Assembly: GCA_022842595.1 (NCBI GenBank)
Contig: JALHPF010000030.1
Coordinates: forward strand, 1 to 64,000
Length of the DNA stretch: 64,000 bases
Direction of reading: 5' to 3'
From: Rubrivivax sp.
GTDB taxonomy: Bacteria; Pseudomonadota; Gammaproteobacteria; Burkholderiales; Burkholderiaceae_C
A model generated the notes under the pieces. It saw only the letters and a program-made list of their open reading frames with translations, had not been told where the DNA came from and made no database searches. Below, piece by piece: positions 17,314-25,786 of this stretch. A program made the translations under genes and the position numbers. How positions within the stretch are numbered: position 1 is the first letter of the stretch; every line of letters starts with the position of its first letter.

Positions 17314-18431
17314 GCCGCTTTCTCCTGGGCCTGGCCGGCCAGCGGAACGGCCAGCAACTGCGCTTGCAGCGTATGGCCGATGCGGTCATGCACGCGGTCG
17401 AGCAGCCGGTTGCGCGCCGCATCATAAGCGCGGGCCAGGGCCTGCTCGAAGGCAAAGGCGTCAGCGCTGCCGTGGCTCTTGAAAACGAGCCCGCGCAAGC
17501 CGAGCAGGGCTGCGCCGTTGTAGCGCCGCGGATCGACACGCGCCTTGAAACGCTGCAGCACCGGCCGTGCCACCAGGGCCGCCAGCAAGCTCAACGGGCC
17601 GCGCGTGAATTCCTGCTTGATGAAGTCGGCCAGCATCGAAGCCAGCCCTTCGCTGGTCTTGAGCAGCACGTTGCCGACGAAACCGTCGCACACCACGATG
17701 TCGACCGTGCCCTTGAAGATGTCGTTGCCTTCGACGTTGCCCTGGAAGTTGATGTGCCCGGCATCGCCTGCGGCGCGCAGCAGCTCGCCGGCGCGCTTGA
17801 TGGTCTCGCTGCCCTTGATGGCTTCTTCGCCGATGTTGAGCAGACCGACGCTGGGCTGCGGCGTGCCGTCCACTGCCGACACCAGGGCGCTGCCCATCAC
17901 CGCGAACTGCAGCAGGTGCTCGGGCGTGCAGTCGACGTTGGCGCCCAGGTCCAGCACGGTGGTGAAGCCGCCCAGGCGGTGCGGCAGCACGGTGGCGATG
18001 GCCGGCCGGTCGATGCCGTCGAGCGTCTTCAGCACGTAGCGGGCAACGGCCATCAACGCACCGGTGTTGCCCGCCGAAACGCAGGCGTGGACGGCGTTCG
18101 AAGCCTGCTCGGGCGCAGGCTTCAGCGACGCCAGTGCGACGCGCATCGAAGAATCGCGCTTCTTCCGCAAGGCCACCTCGACGGTGTCGTCCATGGTGAC
18201 GACCTCGGTCGCGAATCTCAGTTCGCAGCGGCTCCAGCCAGTGGCTGCGGCAAGAGCCGACGGCGTGCCCACCAGTACCAGCTCGGCCTGCGGGTGTTTG
18301 GCCAGAAAGGCCTGGCAGGCGGGCAAGGTCACCGCCGGGCCATGATCACCGCCCATGCAGTCCACGGCGATGCGCACCAGCTGCAGGGGCGCCAGATCGG
18401 CGGATGGATTCACGGCGGCGGGCGAGCTCAC
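17310..18431 (-). CDS. plsX: Phosphate acyltransferase PlsX
   Basis: Makes acyl-phosphate from acyl-ACP, the first step of phospholipid synthesis by the PlsX/PlsY route. The family N-terminus RIAVDCMGGDHGP begins near residue 20; SAGNTGALMA, LDLGANVDC and VCDGFVGNV motifs follow. The 373-residue length assumes the first GTG; a second GTG seven codons later (VNPSADLAP) would serve equally well. It sits between rpmF and fabH, the conserved order. Confidence 0.95.
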   Translation of the reverse strand: MSSPAAVNPSADLAPLQLVRIAVDCMGGDHGPAVTLPACQAFLAKHPQAELVLVGTPSALAAATGWSRCELRFATEVVTMDDTVEVALRKKRDSSMRVALASLKPAPEQASNAVHACVSAGNTGALMAVARYVLKTLDGIDRPAIATVLPHRLGGFTTVLDLGANVDCTPEHLLQFAVMGSALVSAVDGTPQPSVGLLNIGEEAIKGSETIKRAGELLRAAGDAGHINFQGNVEGNDIFKGTVDIVVCDGFVGNVLLKTSEGLASMLADFIKQEFTRGPLSLLAALVARPVLQRFKARVDPRRYNGAALLGLRGLVFKSHGSADAFAFEQALARAYDAARNRLLDRVHDRIGHTLQAQLLAVPLAGQAQEKAA

Positions 18432-18442
18432 AAATCGCGTGG

Positions 18443-18474
18443 GGCGCGAAGGTCGCGGAAGGCGCGAAGGTCGC
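18443..18474. repeat. Tandem 14-bp direct repeat before plsX
   Basis: GGCGCGAAGGTCGC occurs twice (18443-18456 and 18461-18474), separated by GGAA, in the rpmF-plsX spacer, 12 bp upstream of the plsX start. No hairpin or known operator is recognised. Confidence 0.6.
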
Positions 18475-18528
18475 AGTTCGACACCAGCATGCGGGCCCCA
18501 ACGGCCTGCCGCCGGCGCCTGGCGATGG

Positions 18529-18711
18529 TCAGGCGTCGGCCTTGGTCTTCAGGACCTTGCGGCCGCGGTAGAAGCCGGTCGGGCTGATGTGGTGGCGCAG
18601 ATGCACCTCGCCGGTGGTCGGCTCGATGCCGGTACCGGGCGCCGCCACGGCGTTGTGCGAGCGGTGCATGCCACGCTTCGAAGGCGACTTCTTGTTCTGC
18701 TGAACGGCCAT
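18529..18711 (-). CDS. rpmF: 50S ribosomal protein L32
   Basis: A 60-residue basic ribosomal protein (MAVQQNKKSPSKRGMHRSHN start). The C-terminus retains HHISPTGFYRGRKVL; it lacks the zinc-binding cysteines of some L32 forms, as is usual in proteobacteria. A good Shine-Dalgarno (AGGAG) precedes the ATG. The yceD-rpmF-plsX order is conserved across proteobacteria. Confidence 0.97.
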   Translation of the reverse strand: MAVQQNKKSPSKRGMHRSHNAVAAPGTGIEPTTGEVHLRHHISPTGFYRGRKVLKTKADA

Positions 18712-18879
18712 GGGAATCTCCTGGGGACGGGGCGCTGGGGCCACGCGCGGTGCAAATGCACACGCCGCGTGGCAGGCTGGACAACGCGAATCGGCAGAAC
18801 ATCAGCTCGTCAGGACTCGCCGGGGCATTTCATCCCGAAGCAGTCCGCGGCGCTGGCAGCCAAATCCGCAAAGCCCGCG

Positions 18880-18888
18880 ACTATAGCA
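18880..18888 (-). promoter_or_regulatory. Extended -10 promoter for rpmF-plsX-fab operon
   Basis: On the minus strand TGCTATAGT forms an extended -10 (TGn plus TATAGT, 5 of 6 consensus) in the 199-bp gap between the DUF177 gene and rpmF. It lies about 170 bp before rpmF. No strong -35 is seen, which is compatible with an extended -10 promoter. Confidence 0.4.
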
Positions 18889-18910
18889 TCACGGATGGCA
18901 CCGAGGGGCA

Positions 18911-19489
18911 TCAGTTCGGTCGGGGCGGCTTCTTCAGCGCGGCCAGCGCAGCAAAGGGGTGCGGCGCCTCGATGGTTTCAGCGACGTCGGTCGGGTCGTC
19001 GCGCAGGGGCAGGGGCTGCGGGCAGACGTCATGCCTGGGCACGAGGGGCAGGGCCAGGATCAGCTCGTCCTCGACCAGCGCCAGCAGGTCGAAGAAACGC
19101 GGCAGCACGAGCACGTCGTCGTCGAGCTCTTCGTCCAGACGCGCAACCTCGTCCTCGTCGGGCAGAAAGAGGAAGCTGCGGTCCACGTGCAAGGCCTCGT
19201 CCAGGCTCTGCAGGCAACGCTGGCACACCAGCTGCACCTGCGCACTGGCCTGCAGGTGCAACCAGACCTGCGGCTCGCCGCCCTTCACGCTGCGAAGTTC
19301 GCCACGCCCGGACCAGGCGGCCACGCCGGCCGACTCGACGCTCTCGGCCAGCCTGGGCAAGGCCTGCGGCTGCAGCGTGCCGGCCAATGTGGCGCCCTGA
19401 CGGGCCAAGGTGCGCAGGTCGGCACGGCGCGGATCGGGGCTCTTGTCCGAGGCCTTGTCGGATGTCTTGTCGGTGGGCTTGCCAGTCAT
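18911..19489 (-). CDS. 23S rRNA accumulation protein YceD (DUF177)
   Basis: A 192-residue protein of the YceD/DUF177 family, needed in E. coli and plants for normal 23S rRNA levels. The central CQRCLQ motif (C89, C92) typical of the family is present. Acidic stretches (DEDEVARLDEELDDD) follow. A Lys/Asp-rich N-terminus (first ~20 residues) is variable. It precedes rpmF, its usual partner. Confidence 0.88.
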   Translation of the reverse strand: MTGKPTDKTSDKASDKSPDPRRADLRTLARQGATLAGTLQPQALPRLAESVESAGVAAWSGRGELRSVKGGEPQVWLHLQASAQVQLVCQRCLQSLDEALHVDRSFLFLPDEDEVARLDEELDDDVLVLPRFFDLLALVEDELILALPLVPRHDVCPQPLPLRDDPTDVAETIEAPHPFAALAALKKPPRPN

Positions 19490-19563
19490 AGCGCCGGCAG
19501 TGTAAGCCGCCAGCCACATGGCCACCGGCAGCCGCCAGAGCCATTGCAGGGACAATCCGGGGC

Positions 19564-20154
19564 ATGCCTGCACAACGCCTGATCCTGGGTTCCACCTCGC
19601 GCTACAGGCGCGAGCTGATGGAGCGCCTGCGCCTGCCATTCGAGATCGTGGCGCCGGAAGTCGACGAGTCGCCCCTGCCCGGCGAAGCCCCCGCGCCTTT
19701 GGCCCGCCGGCTGGCACTGGCGAAGGCTCTGGCCGTGTCGCGCCTGCACCCCGACGCGGTGGTGATCGGCTCCGACCAGGTCTGCGAACTGGACGGCGAC
19801 GCGATCGGCAAGCCCGGCAACCACGAACGCGCCACGGCCCAGCTGCAGCGCCTGCGCGGGCGCAGCGCGCTCTTCCACACCGCCGTGGCCGTGGTTTGCG
19901 CGGCCAGCGGATTCCAGGCCGAGGAACTGGCCACTGTCAACGTCCACTTCCGTCCGCTGACCGACGACGAGATCGAACGCTATCTGCGCCTGGACGAGCC
20001 CTACGACTGCGCCGGCAGCGGCCGCTGCGAAGCCCTGGGCATCACCCTGCTCGACGCCATCGACAGCGACGACCCCACGGCGCTGGTCGGGCTGCCGCTG
20101 ATCCGCACCGCGCGCATGCTGCGTGCTGCCGGCGTCGACCCGCTGCAGCCATGA
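19564..20154 (+). CDS. Maf-family nucleotide pyrophosphatase (YceF-like)
   Basis: A 196-residue house-cleaning nucleoside triphosphate pyrophosphatase. The LILGSTSRYRRELM start, the EVDES and GSDQVC motifs, and GKPGNHERA match the Maf family. Its position beside yceD-rpmF-plsX points to the YceF subgroup, which hydrolyses modified nucleotides such as 7-methyl-GTP. It is divergent from the DUF177 gene (74-bp spacer). Confidence 0.92.
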   Translation: MPAQRLILGSTSRYRRELMERLRLPFEIVAPEVDESPLPGEAPAPLARRLALAKALAVSRLHPDAVVIGSDQVCELDGDAIGKPGNHERATAQLQRLRGRSALFHTAVAVVCAASGFQAEELATVNVHFRPLTDDEIERYLRLDEPYDCAGSGRCEALGITLLDAIDSDDPTALVGLPLIRTARMLRAAGVDPLQP

Positions 20155-20915
20155 CGGCGCCGCCCCCTGGCCGGCTGCTGCTGGTGCCCAACACACTGGA
20201 CCTGGGCGCCGAAACCGTCGACGTGCAAGACCTGCTGCCGCTCGGTGTGCTGCGCCAGGCCGCGGCGCTGCAACATTGGGCCGTGGAAGACGCCCGCAGC
20301 ACCCGCGCCTTCCTCAAGCGGGTGCATGCGGTGGTGCCGCTGGCGCAGGCGCTGCAGGCCATCGACATCCGCGAGTTGCCGCGCCCGCGCAAGGGTGGCG
20401 GCGCGGATGTGCCTGTCAGCGAATGGGCGGCCCTGCTGGCGCCGGTGCTGGCCGGCCACGACCTCGGCCTGCTGTCCGAAGCCGGTCTGCCCGCTGTGGC
20501 CGACCCCGGCGCGAGCCTCGTGCAGGCGGCCCACGCCGCGGGCCTGAGGGTGGTGCCACTGGCCGGCGCCAGTTCGCTGCTGCTGGCGCTGGCCGCCAGC
20601 GGGCTGAACGGCCAGAGTTTCGCGTTTGTGGGCTACCTGCCCCAGGAAGCCGCCACACGCACCGCGCGGCTGCGTGAACTGGAAACGCTGTCACGCCGCC
20701 TGCGGCAGACCCAGATCGTCATCGAAACCCCGTATCGCAATGCTGCCTTGCTGGCGGCGCTGCTGGCTGGGCTTCAACCCGGCACGCGGCTGTCGGTCAG
20801 CAGTGGGCTCACCGGCCCGGCCGCCTGGACGCACAGCGCCACCGTGGCGCAATGGCGGCTTGGGGCTGCACCGATGAACGACCGCGAACCCGCAGTCTTC
20901 TGCCTGCTGGCCTGA
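20151..20915 (+). CDS. SAM-dependent methyltransferase of the tetrapyrrole/RsmI family
   Basis: A 254-residue protein overlapping maf by four bases (ATGA). The fold of RsmI-like methylases is visible: LLLVPNTLD at the start, GLLSEAGLPAVADPGASLV in the middle, and PLAGASSLLLALAASGLNGQSFAFVGYLP. These parallel the RsmI pattern (SDAGTP...DPG...PGPSA...GLP). RsmI 2'-O-methylates C1402 of 16S rRNA; this paralogue lacks the typical C-terminal domain, so its substrate is uncertain. Confidence 0.8.
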   Translation: MTAPPPGRLLLVPNTLDLGAETVDVQDLLPLGVLRQAAALQHWAVEDARSTRAFLKRVHAVVPLAQALQAIDIRELPRPRKGGGADVPVSEWAALLAPVLAGHDLGLLSEAGLPAVADPGASLVQAAHAAGLRVVPLAGASSLLLALAASGLNGQSFAFVGYLPQEAATRTARLRELETLSRRLRQTQIVIETPYRNAALLAALLAGLQPGTRLSVSSGLTGPAAWTHSATVAQWRLGAAPMNDREPAVFCLLA

Positions 20916-20919
20916 CCCT

Positions 20920-22392
20920 TCAGCGGCTGCCGCCGCCAAGCAACGAAGCCACTTTCTTCTTCGGGCGAATGTTGGGCGCAGGCAGCTTGCCGGCGGCCGG
21001 CAGGGCGGCCTTGTCCCAGGCGGGCACGCCATCGGCCGGGTTGGCGGGCTTGGCCTCGTAGGGCTGGTCGAAAAACGGGTCGGCCGAACGGCTGGGCGCG
21101 GGCGCACGGCGCGGCACGGCAGCGCGTTCGGGGCGCTCCGGGCGTTCGGCCCGCTCCAGCCGTTCCGCAGGCACATCGTCCTCGCGCGGCGGGCGCGCGC
21201 GGCGCACCGGGCGGTCGTCCTCGAGTTCCAGCGCTTCCAGGTCGATCTTGCGCTTCAGCAGTTTTTCGATGTCGCCGAGCATCCGCATGTCGTCGCGGGC
21301 CACCAGCGTCACCGCCAGGCCCGAAGCACCGGCGCGGCCGGTGCGGCCGATACGGTGCACGTAGTCTTCGGCATGGAATGGCACGTCGAAGTTGAAGACC
21401 GCCGGCAGGTCTGCGATGTCCAGGCCGCGCGCGGCCACGTCGGTGGCCACCAGCAGGTCGACCTCACCGGCCTTGAAGGCGGCGAGGGCTTTCAGGCGTT
21501 CGTCCTGGCTCTTGTCGCCGTGCAGCGCCTGGGTCTTCAGGCCGTCGCGCTCGAAAGTGCGCGCCAGGCGCGCCGCGCCCAGCTTGCTGTTGACGAAGAT
21601 GATGGCCTGGCTGAGCTGGCGGGTGCGCAGCAGCTGGCGGATGACAGCGCGCTTGTCGTCGTCGTCGCAACTGTAGAAGCGCTGCTCCACATTCGTGGCC
21701 GTGGCGTTCGGGCGCGCCACCTCCACCAGCACCGGGTCTTGCAGGTAGCTGTTGGCCAGGCGCTTGATCTCGGGTGAAAACGTGGCCGAGAACAGCAAGG
21801 TCTGGCGCGCCTTCGGCAGATAGGACAGGATGCGCTGCAGGTCGGGCAGGAAGCCGATGTCGAGCATGCGGTCGGCTTCGTCGAGAACGACGTATTCGAC
21901 CTGATTCAGCACCGCATTCTTGGCTTCGATATGGTCGAGCAGGCGGCCCGGGGTGGCGATCAGTACCTCGACGCCGGCTTTCAGCATCAGCGTCTGCGGC
22001 TTCATGTCAATCCCGCCAAAAACCACGGCGCTTCGTAACTGCGTGTGTTTAGCGTAATTCTTGACGTTGTTCGCAACCTGGTCGGCGAGCTCGCGCGTGG
22101 GCGCCAGCACCAGGGCGCGCACCGGATGGCGGGCCGGCGATGTATTGCCGGTTTCATGCCTCAGCATCTTCTGCAAGAGCGGAATGGTGAAGGCCGCGGT
22201 CTTGCCCGTGCCTGTCTGGGCAGCACCCATCACGTCGCGCCCTGCAAGGACGATGGGGATGGCCTTGGCCTGGATCGGCGTCATCGCCAGGTAGCCGGAT
22301 TCGGCCACGGCGCGCAGCAGTTTCGGGTCCAGGGGCAGGGTGTTGAAGAGCGGCGGAGGCGCCTCGGGGGGGGTAATTTGGCTTTCGTTCAC
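20920..22392 (-). CDS. rhlE: ATP-dependent RNA helicase, RhlE-type DEAD-box
   Basis: A 490-residue DEAD-box helicase acting on structured RNA (ribosome maturation, mRNA decay). Q motif TPIQAKAIP at 38-46, Walker A AQTGTGKT at 58-65, DEAD near 178, SAT in FSATFS, and HRIGRTGRAG in domain 2. The tail after about residue 385 is a low-complexity Arg/Glu/Pro/Ala region ending in KKKVASLLGG. The start chosen is GTG at 22392 (VNESQITPPE); a GTG ten codons upstream falls in the CRP-like site and is less likely. Confidence 0.92.
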   Translation of the reverse strand: MNESQITPPEAPPPLFNTLPLDPKLLRAVAESGYLAMTPIQAKAIPIVLAGRDVMGAAQTGTGKTAAFTIPLLQKMLRHETGNTSPARHPVRALVLAPTRELADQVANNVKNYAKHTQLRSAVVFGGIDMKPQTLMLKAGVEVLIATPGRLLDHIEAKNAVLNQVEYVVLDEADRMLDIGFLPDLQRILSYLPKARQTLLFSATFSPEIKRLANSYLQDPVLVEVARPNATATNVEQRFYSCDDDDKRAVIRQLLRTRQLSQAIIFVNSKLGAARLARTFERDGLKTQALHGDKSQDERLKALAAFKAGEVDLLVATDVAARGLDIADLPAVFNFDVPFHAEDYVHRIGRTGRAGASGLAVTLVARDDMRMLGDIEKLLKRKIDLEALELEDDRPVRRARPPREDDVPAERLERAERPERPERAAVPRRAPAPSRSADPFFDQPYEAKPANPADGVPAWDKAALPAAGKLPAPNIRPKKKVASLLGGGSR

Positions 22393-22414
22393 GGTGGCGA
22401 GTATCCAACATCCC

Positions 22415-22430
22415 AGTGACACACGTCACA
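22415..22430. promoter_or_regulatory. CRP-like site before the polysaccharide cluster
   Basis: AGTGACACACGTCACA matches the CRP consensus TGTGA-N6-TCACA in 9 of 10 fixed bases (best read on the minus strand as TGTGA-N6-TCACT). Its centre lies about 40 bp before the start point predicted from the TAGAAT box at 22451-22456, the spacing of a class II activated promoter. It also overlaps the upstream region of rhlE. Confidence 0.5.
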
Positions 22431-22450
22431 GATCGCCAGAAGCGCTCGTC

Positions 22451-22456
22451 TAGAAT
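22451..22456 (+). promoter_or_regulatory. -10 box of the glycosyltransferase operon
   Basis: TAGAAT (5 of 6 consensus) lies 38 bp before the start of the first glycosyltransferase. No -35 hexamer is recognisable at 17 bp spacing; the CRP-like site covers that region, as expected of an activator-dependent promoter. Confidence 0.45.
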
Positions 22457-22493
22457 TTGCGGTTCTGTGCCCACGACAAGAGTAACCAAGGCG

Positions 22494-23555
22494 ATGGCCC
22501 AAACCACTGCGGAGCCCCCACGTTCGCGCTTGCAACGCTCACCGATCCAGGATCTTCTTTCCCCTTGGGAGGAATTCCGCCGCATCATTCCGCTGGTGTC
22601 GCTGAAGTCCTTGCTGCACCGGTCGCACCCGGCCGTTCCCAAAGTGGCGGTGCTTCTGTGCACCATGCAGGCCCAGCATTTCCTGGCGCACCAGCTCAAT
22701 TCGATCGCCACGCAAACCCACCCCGCCTGGGCCATCTGGGCCAGTGACGACGGCTCCGACGACCACACCCACGCCATCCTCGAGTACTACCAGGGCCACT
22801 GGGGCGAGGAACGGCTGTCGATCCACGCCGGCCCGGCGGTTGGCTCCACCGCCAACTTCCTGTCATTGACCTGTCGCGCCGACATCGACGCCGACTACTT
22901 CGCCTACGCCGACCAGGACGACATCTGGGAAGCCGACAAGCTGGAACGCGCCGTCGCCTGGCTCAAGACCGTGCCGGAAGACGTGCCCGCGCTTTATGGT
23001 TCGCGCACCCTGCTGGTCGACGCACGCAACCAGCACCTGGGCTATTCGCCCTTGTTCACCAAGGCGCCCAGCTTCCGCAACGCGCTGGTGCAAAGCATCG
23101 CTGGTGGCAACACCATGGTCTTCAACCGCGCCGCGCGCGACCTGCTGCGCCAGGCCGGCGAAAACGTCGCGGCCATCACCCACGACTGGTGGGCCTACAT
23201 GCTGGTCACCGGCTGCGGCGGCCAGGTCCACTACGACCCCTACCCCACCGTGCGCTACCGCCAGCATTCGAACAACCAGTTCGGCGCCAACCAGTCGGTG
23301 GCTGCGCACATGCTGCGAGCGCGCCTGCTGCTTCAGGGCCGATTCCGCGGCTGGGTCGACGCCAACGTCAGCGCGCTGCAGCGCGTGCAGCACCTGATGA
23401 CGGAAGAAAACCGCGAAGTGCTCGACAACTTCGTGCGCGCGCGCCAGCGCCACCTGCTGCGCCGCCTGGTCGAATTGCGCCGCACCGGCGTGTTCCGCCA
23501 GACCGTACTGGGCAATCTGGGCCTGCTCGCAGCCACCACCATCAACCGCCTGTAG
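22494..23555 (+). CDS. Glycosyltransferase family 2
   Basis: A 353-residue GT-A glycosyltransferase, likely cytoplasmic. The nucleotide-sugar motif ASDDGSDD (83-90) and the metal-binding DQDDIW (140-145) are clear, and HDWW occurs in the acceptor region. The pattern resembles rhamnosyl/galactosyl transferases of O-antigen synthesis, but the sugar cannot be inferred. First gene of a plus-strand polysaccharide cluster. Confidence 0.85.
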   Translation: MAQTTAEPPRSRLQRSPIQDLLSPWEEFRRIIPLVSLKSLLHRSHPAVPKVAVLLCTMQAQHFLAHQLNSIATQTHPAWAIWASDDGSDDHTHAILEYYQGHWGEERLSIHAGPAVGSTANFLSLTCRADIDADYFAYADQDDIWEADKLERAVAWLKTVPEDVPALYGSRTLLVDARNQHLGYSPLFTKAPSFRNALVQSIAGGNTMVFNRAARDLLRQAGENVAAITHDWWAYMLVTGCGGQVHYDPYPTVRYRQHSNNQFGANQSVAAHMLRARLLLQGRFRGWVDANVSALQRVQHLMTEENREVLDNFVRARQRHLLRRLVELRRTGVFRQTVLGNLGLLAATTINRL

Positions 23556-23588
23556 GCGGCAGCACGCGCCACCCAGGCGCCAGACCCC

Positions 23589-24509
23589 ATGCATCCGCCC
23601 CCACCCGCCGCTGCCATGCCAGCGGCCGTCATGGTGGTCTTCAGGCGGCAAGGCGAAATTGAACTGCCCTTGCGGCAACTGCTGCTCTGGCTGCCTCACG
23701 TGGTCGTCGTCGACAACGGCGCGGCGTTGAATACCCGCTTGCAGACGCTGTGCAACAGCCTGGGTGCGCACTACCTGCACGGCGCCAACGCCGGCGGCCT
23801 GGCAGGCGCCTACAACCGCGCGCTGCGCCATCTGCACAGTCTGCCGCCGCCAGCCCGCACGGTGCTGTTCCTGGACGAGGACTCCGACATCGGCACCCTG
23901 CCCGCCTTCCTGGCCGACCCCGCCACCCGCACAAGCCTGGAGCAGCCGGGCACCGCCGCCATCAGCCCGGCCTACCGCGACCGTGCCACCGGCCTGCGCG
24001 GGCGCTACATGTGGCTGCGCCGGTTCCGCCTGGGCTTCAACCCGCGCGAATTCGACGGCGTGCGCGAGGTGGCCTTCGTCATCAACTCGATGTCGGTGTG
24101 GCGCGCCGAAGCCCTGCAGCGCATCGGCCCGTTCAACGAAGGCCTGGCCATCGACCACGTCGACACCGAATACTGCCTGCGCGCCCGGGCCGCCGGGCTG
24201 CATGTCTATGTGCACGGCAGCCACGAGTTCCCGCACGCCATCGGCGAACGCCGGCGCTACCGCTTCCTGGGCATGGACGTGCAAAGCGGCGGCCACGGCC
24301 CTTCGCGCCGTTACCTGATCGGCCGCAACACGATGTGGCTCGCGCGCCAGTGGTTGTGGCGCGAGCCGGCCTTCGCAGTGCTGTGCCTACTGCGGCTGAG
24401 CTATGAAGCCATCGGCATCGCCATGGTCGAGGACCAGGCTGGCGCGAAGCTGTGGGCGCTGCTGCGTGGCGCCGGTCGCGGGCTGGTGGCCCGCCTGGAC
24501 ACGGCCTGA
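23589..24509 (+). CDS. Glycosyltransferase family 2 (rhamnosyltransferase-like)
   Basis: A 306-residue GT2 protein. VVVVDNGA (38-45), NAGGLAGAYNRAL (67-79) and FLDEDSDI (94-101) follow the pattern of RfbF-type rhamnosyltransferases, as does EGLAIDHVDTEYCLRARAAG further on. Its stop overlaps the start of the ligase-like gene (TGATG), so they are co-translated. Substrate is inferred only loosely. Confidence 0.82.
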   Translation: MHPPPPAAAMPAAVMVVFRRQGEIELPLRQLLLWLPHVVVVDNGAALNTRLQTLCNSLGAHYLHGANAGGLAGAYNRALRHLHSLPPPARTVLFLDEDSDIGTLPAFLADPATRTSLEQPGTAAISPAYRDRATGLRGRYMWLRRFRLGFNPREFDGVREVAFVINSMSVWRAEALQRIGPFNEGLAIDHVDTEYCLRARAAGLHVYVHGSHEFPHAIGERRRYRFLGMDVQSGGHGPSRRYLIGRNTMWLARQWLWREPAFAVLCLLRLSYEAIGIAMVEDQAGAKLWALLRGAGRGLVARLDTA

Positions 24510-25747
24510 TGGCGGCTGCTGGCGACCCCCCGGCCGCAGGCCGCGCGCAACCGGCGTTGCTGGCGCTGATGCCCCTGGCCGCCTGGTGCACCTACGCGCC
24601 GCTGGGCGCAAAGTACTTCACCCTGCTGCTGGCCAGCGGGCTGGCCGTGGCGGTGGTGCACCGGCAAGGCGCCTGGCGCGCCGCCTTCGCCGCGCCCGGG
24701 CCGCGCCTGCTGCTGGCGCTGTGCGTGTGGATGTGGCTGTCTGCGCTGTGGTCGCCCGCGCCAGCCGACCGCCTGCTGGCCCACGCCTGGACCCACTTCC
24801 TGCCATTGAGCACCTTGCTGCTGGCCCAGGCCTGCACGCCTGCCGCGGCCCGGCGCTTCATCTGGCACTTCGTGCTGGCCTCGGGCACCGTGGGTGCCCT
24901 GTGGTGGCTGCACCGCCATGTCGGCCTGCCGGGTTCGCTGCTCTGGACCAGCACCCTCGACGCCAGCGGCAACGAACGCATCGCCTCGTCGACCCTGCTC
25001 GCGGTGGGCGCTGCGCTGGCCTGCTGGCAGGCCAGCCAGGCCGCCAGCCCGCGCCAGCGCTGGCTGGCCGTGGCGCTGGCATTGCTGGCCACGGCCGGAC
25101 TGACGGCGCAGGACCGGCGTACCGGCATGCTGCTGCTGCCGCTGCTGCTGATGGCCTGGGCGCTGGCGGCGCCGCGGCGCGCCGACATCAAGGCGCTGCT
25201 GGCCGTCGGCGTGCTCGCCGCCGCGGGCGCCACCTGGCTGCTGTCGGACGGCGTGCGCGCCCGATTCGACGAAGGCCGGCGTGAGCTGCTGGCCTACAGC
25301 AGCGGCCAGGCCGGGGTCGACACCAGCTGGGGCCTGCGCCTGCGCATGGCCGAAGTCACGGCGCAGTTGGTCCAGGAACGCCCCTTGGCCGGGCATGGCC
25401 TGGGCAGCTGGCAGCTGCTGTGGGCACAGCGTGTGCCTGCCGGTACGCGCGAAGCCGACAACAGCACTCCGCACAACGAATACCTGATGGTCGCCACCCA
25501 GGCTGGCGTACCCGCAGCGCTGCTGCTGCTGGCTTGGTGGCTGGCGATGGCCGTGGCGGCGCTGCGGGCCGGCGCCATGGGCGTGCCGGCGCTGATGCTG
25601 TGGCTGACGCTGGCGCTGGGGGCGCTGGCCAATGCGGTCATGCGCGACGCGAAATGGGCACTGCCGCTGTGGCTGCTGGCGGGTCTGTGCACGGCGCTGC
25701 TGCGACCCGCCGGCGCCGCGGCCCCGCGCCACGACAATCAGGGCTGA
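24509..25747 (+). CDS. O-antigen ligase/polymerase-like membrane protein (Wzy_C)
   Basis: A 412-residue polytopic membrane protein with about ten or more hydrophobic helices. The periplasmic loop around residues 245-330 contains AGHGLGSWQLLW and a conserved PHNEYL motif, the mark of the WaaL/Wzy_C family (the histidine is catalytically important). It probably ligates O-polysaccharide to lipid A-core; a glycan polymerase role cannot be excluded. It overlaps the preceding glycosyltransferase. Confidence 0.8.
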   Translation: MAAAGDPPAAGRAQPALLALMPLAAWCTYAPLGAKYFTLLLASGLAVAVVHRQGAWRAAFAAPGPRLLLALCVWMWLSALWSPAPADRLLAHAWTHFLPLSTLLLAQACTPAAARRFIWHFVLASGTVGALWWLHRHVGLPGSLLWTSTLDASGNERIASSTLLAVGAALACWQASQAASPRQRWLAVALALLATAGLTAQDRRTGMLLLPLLLMAWALAAPRRADIKALLAVGVLAAAGATWLLSDGVRARFDEGRRELLAYSSGQAGVDTSWGLRLRMAEVTAQLVQERPLAGHGLGSWQLLWAQRVPAGTREADNSTPHNEYLMVATQAGVPAALLLLAWWLAMAVAALRAGAMGVPALMLWLTLALGALANAVMRDAKWALPLWLLAGLCTALLRPAGAAAPRHDNQG

Positions 25748-25786
25748 CTTGCCACAGGGCAGGCGAACCCTCAGGAACCAAGAACC

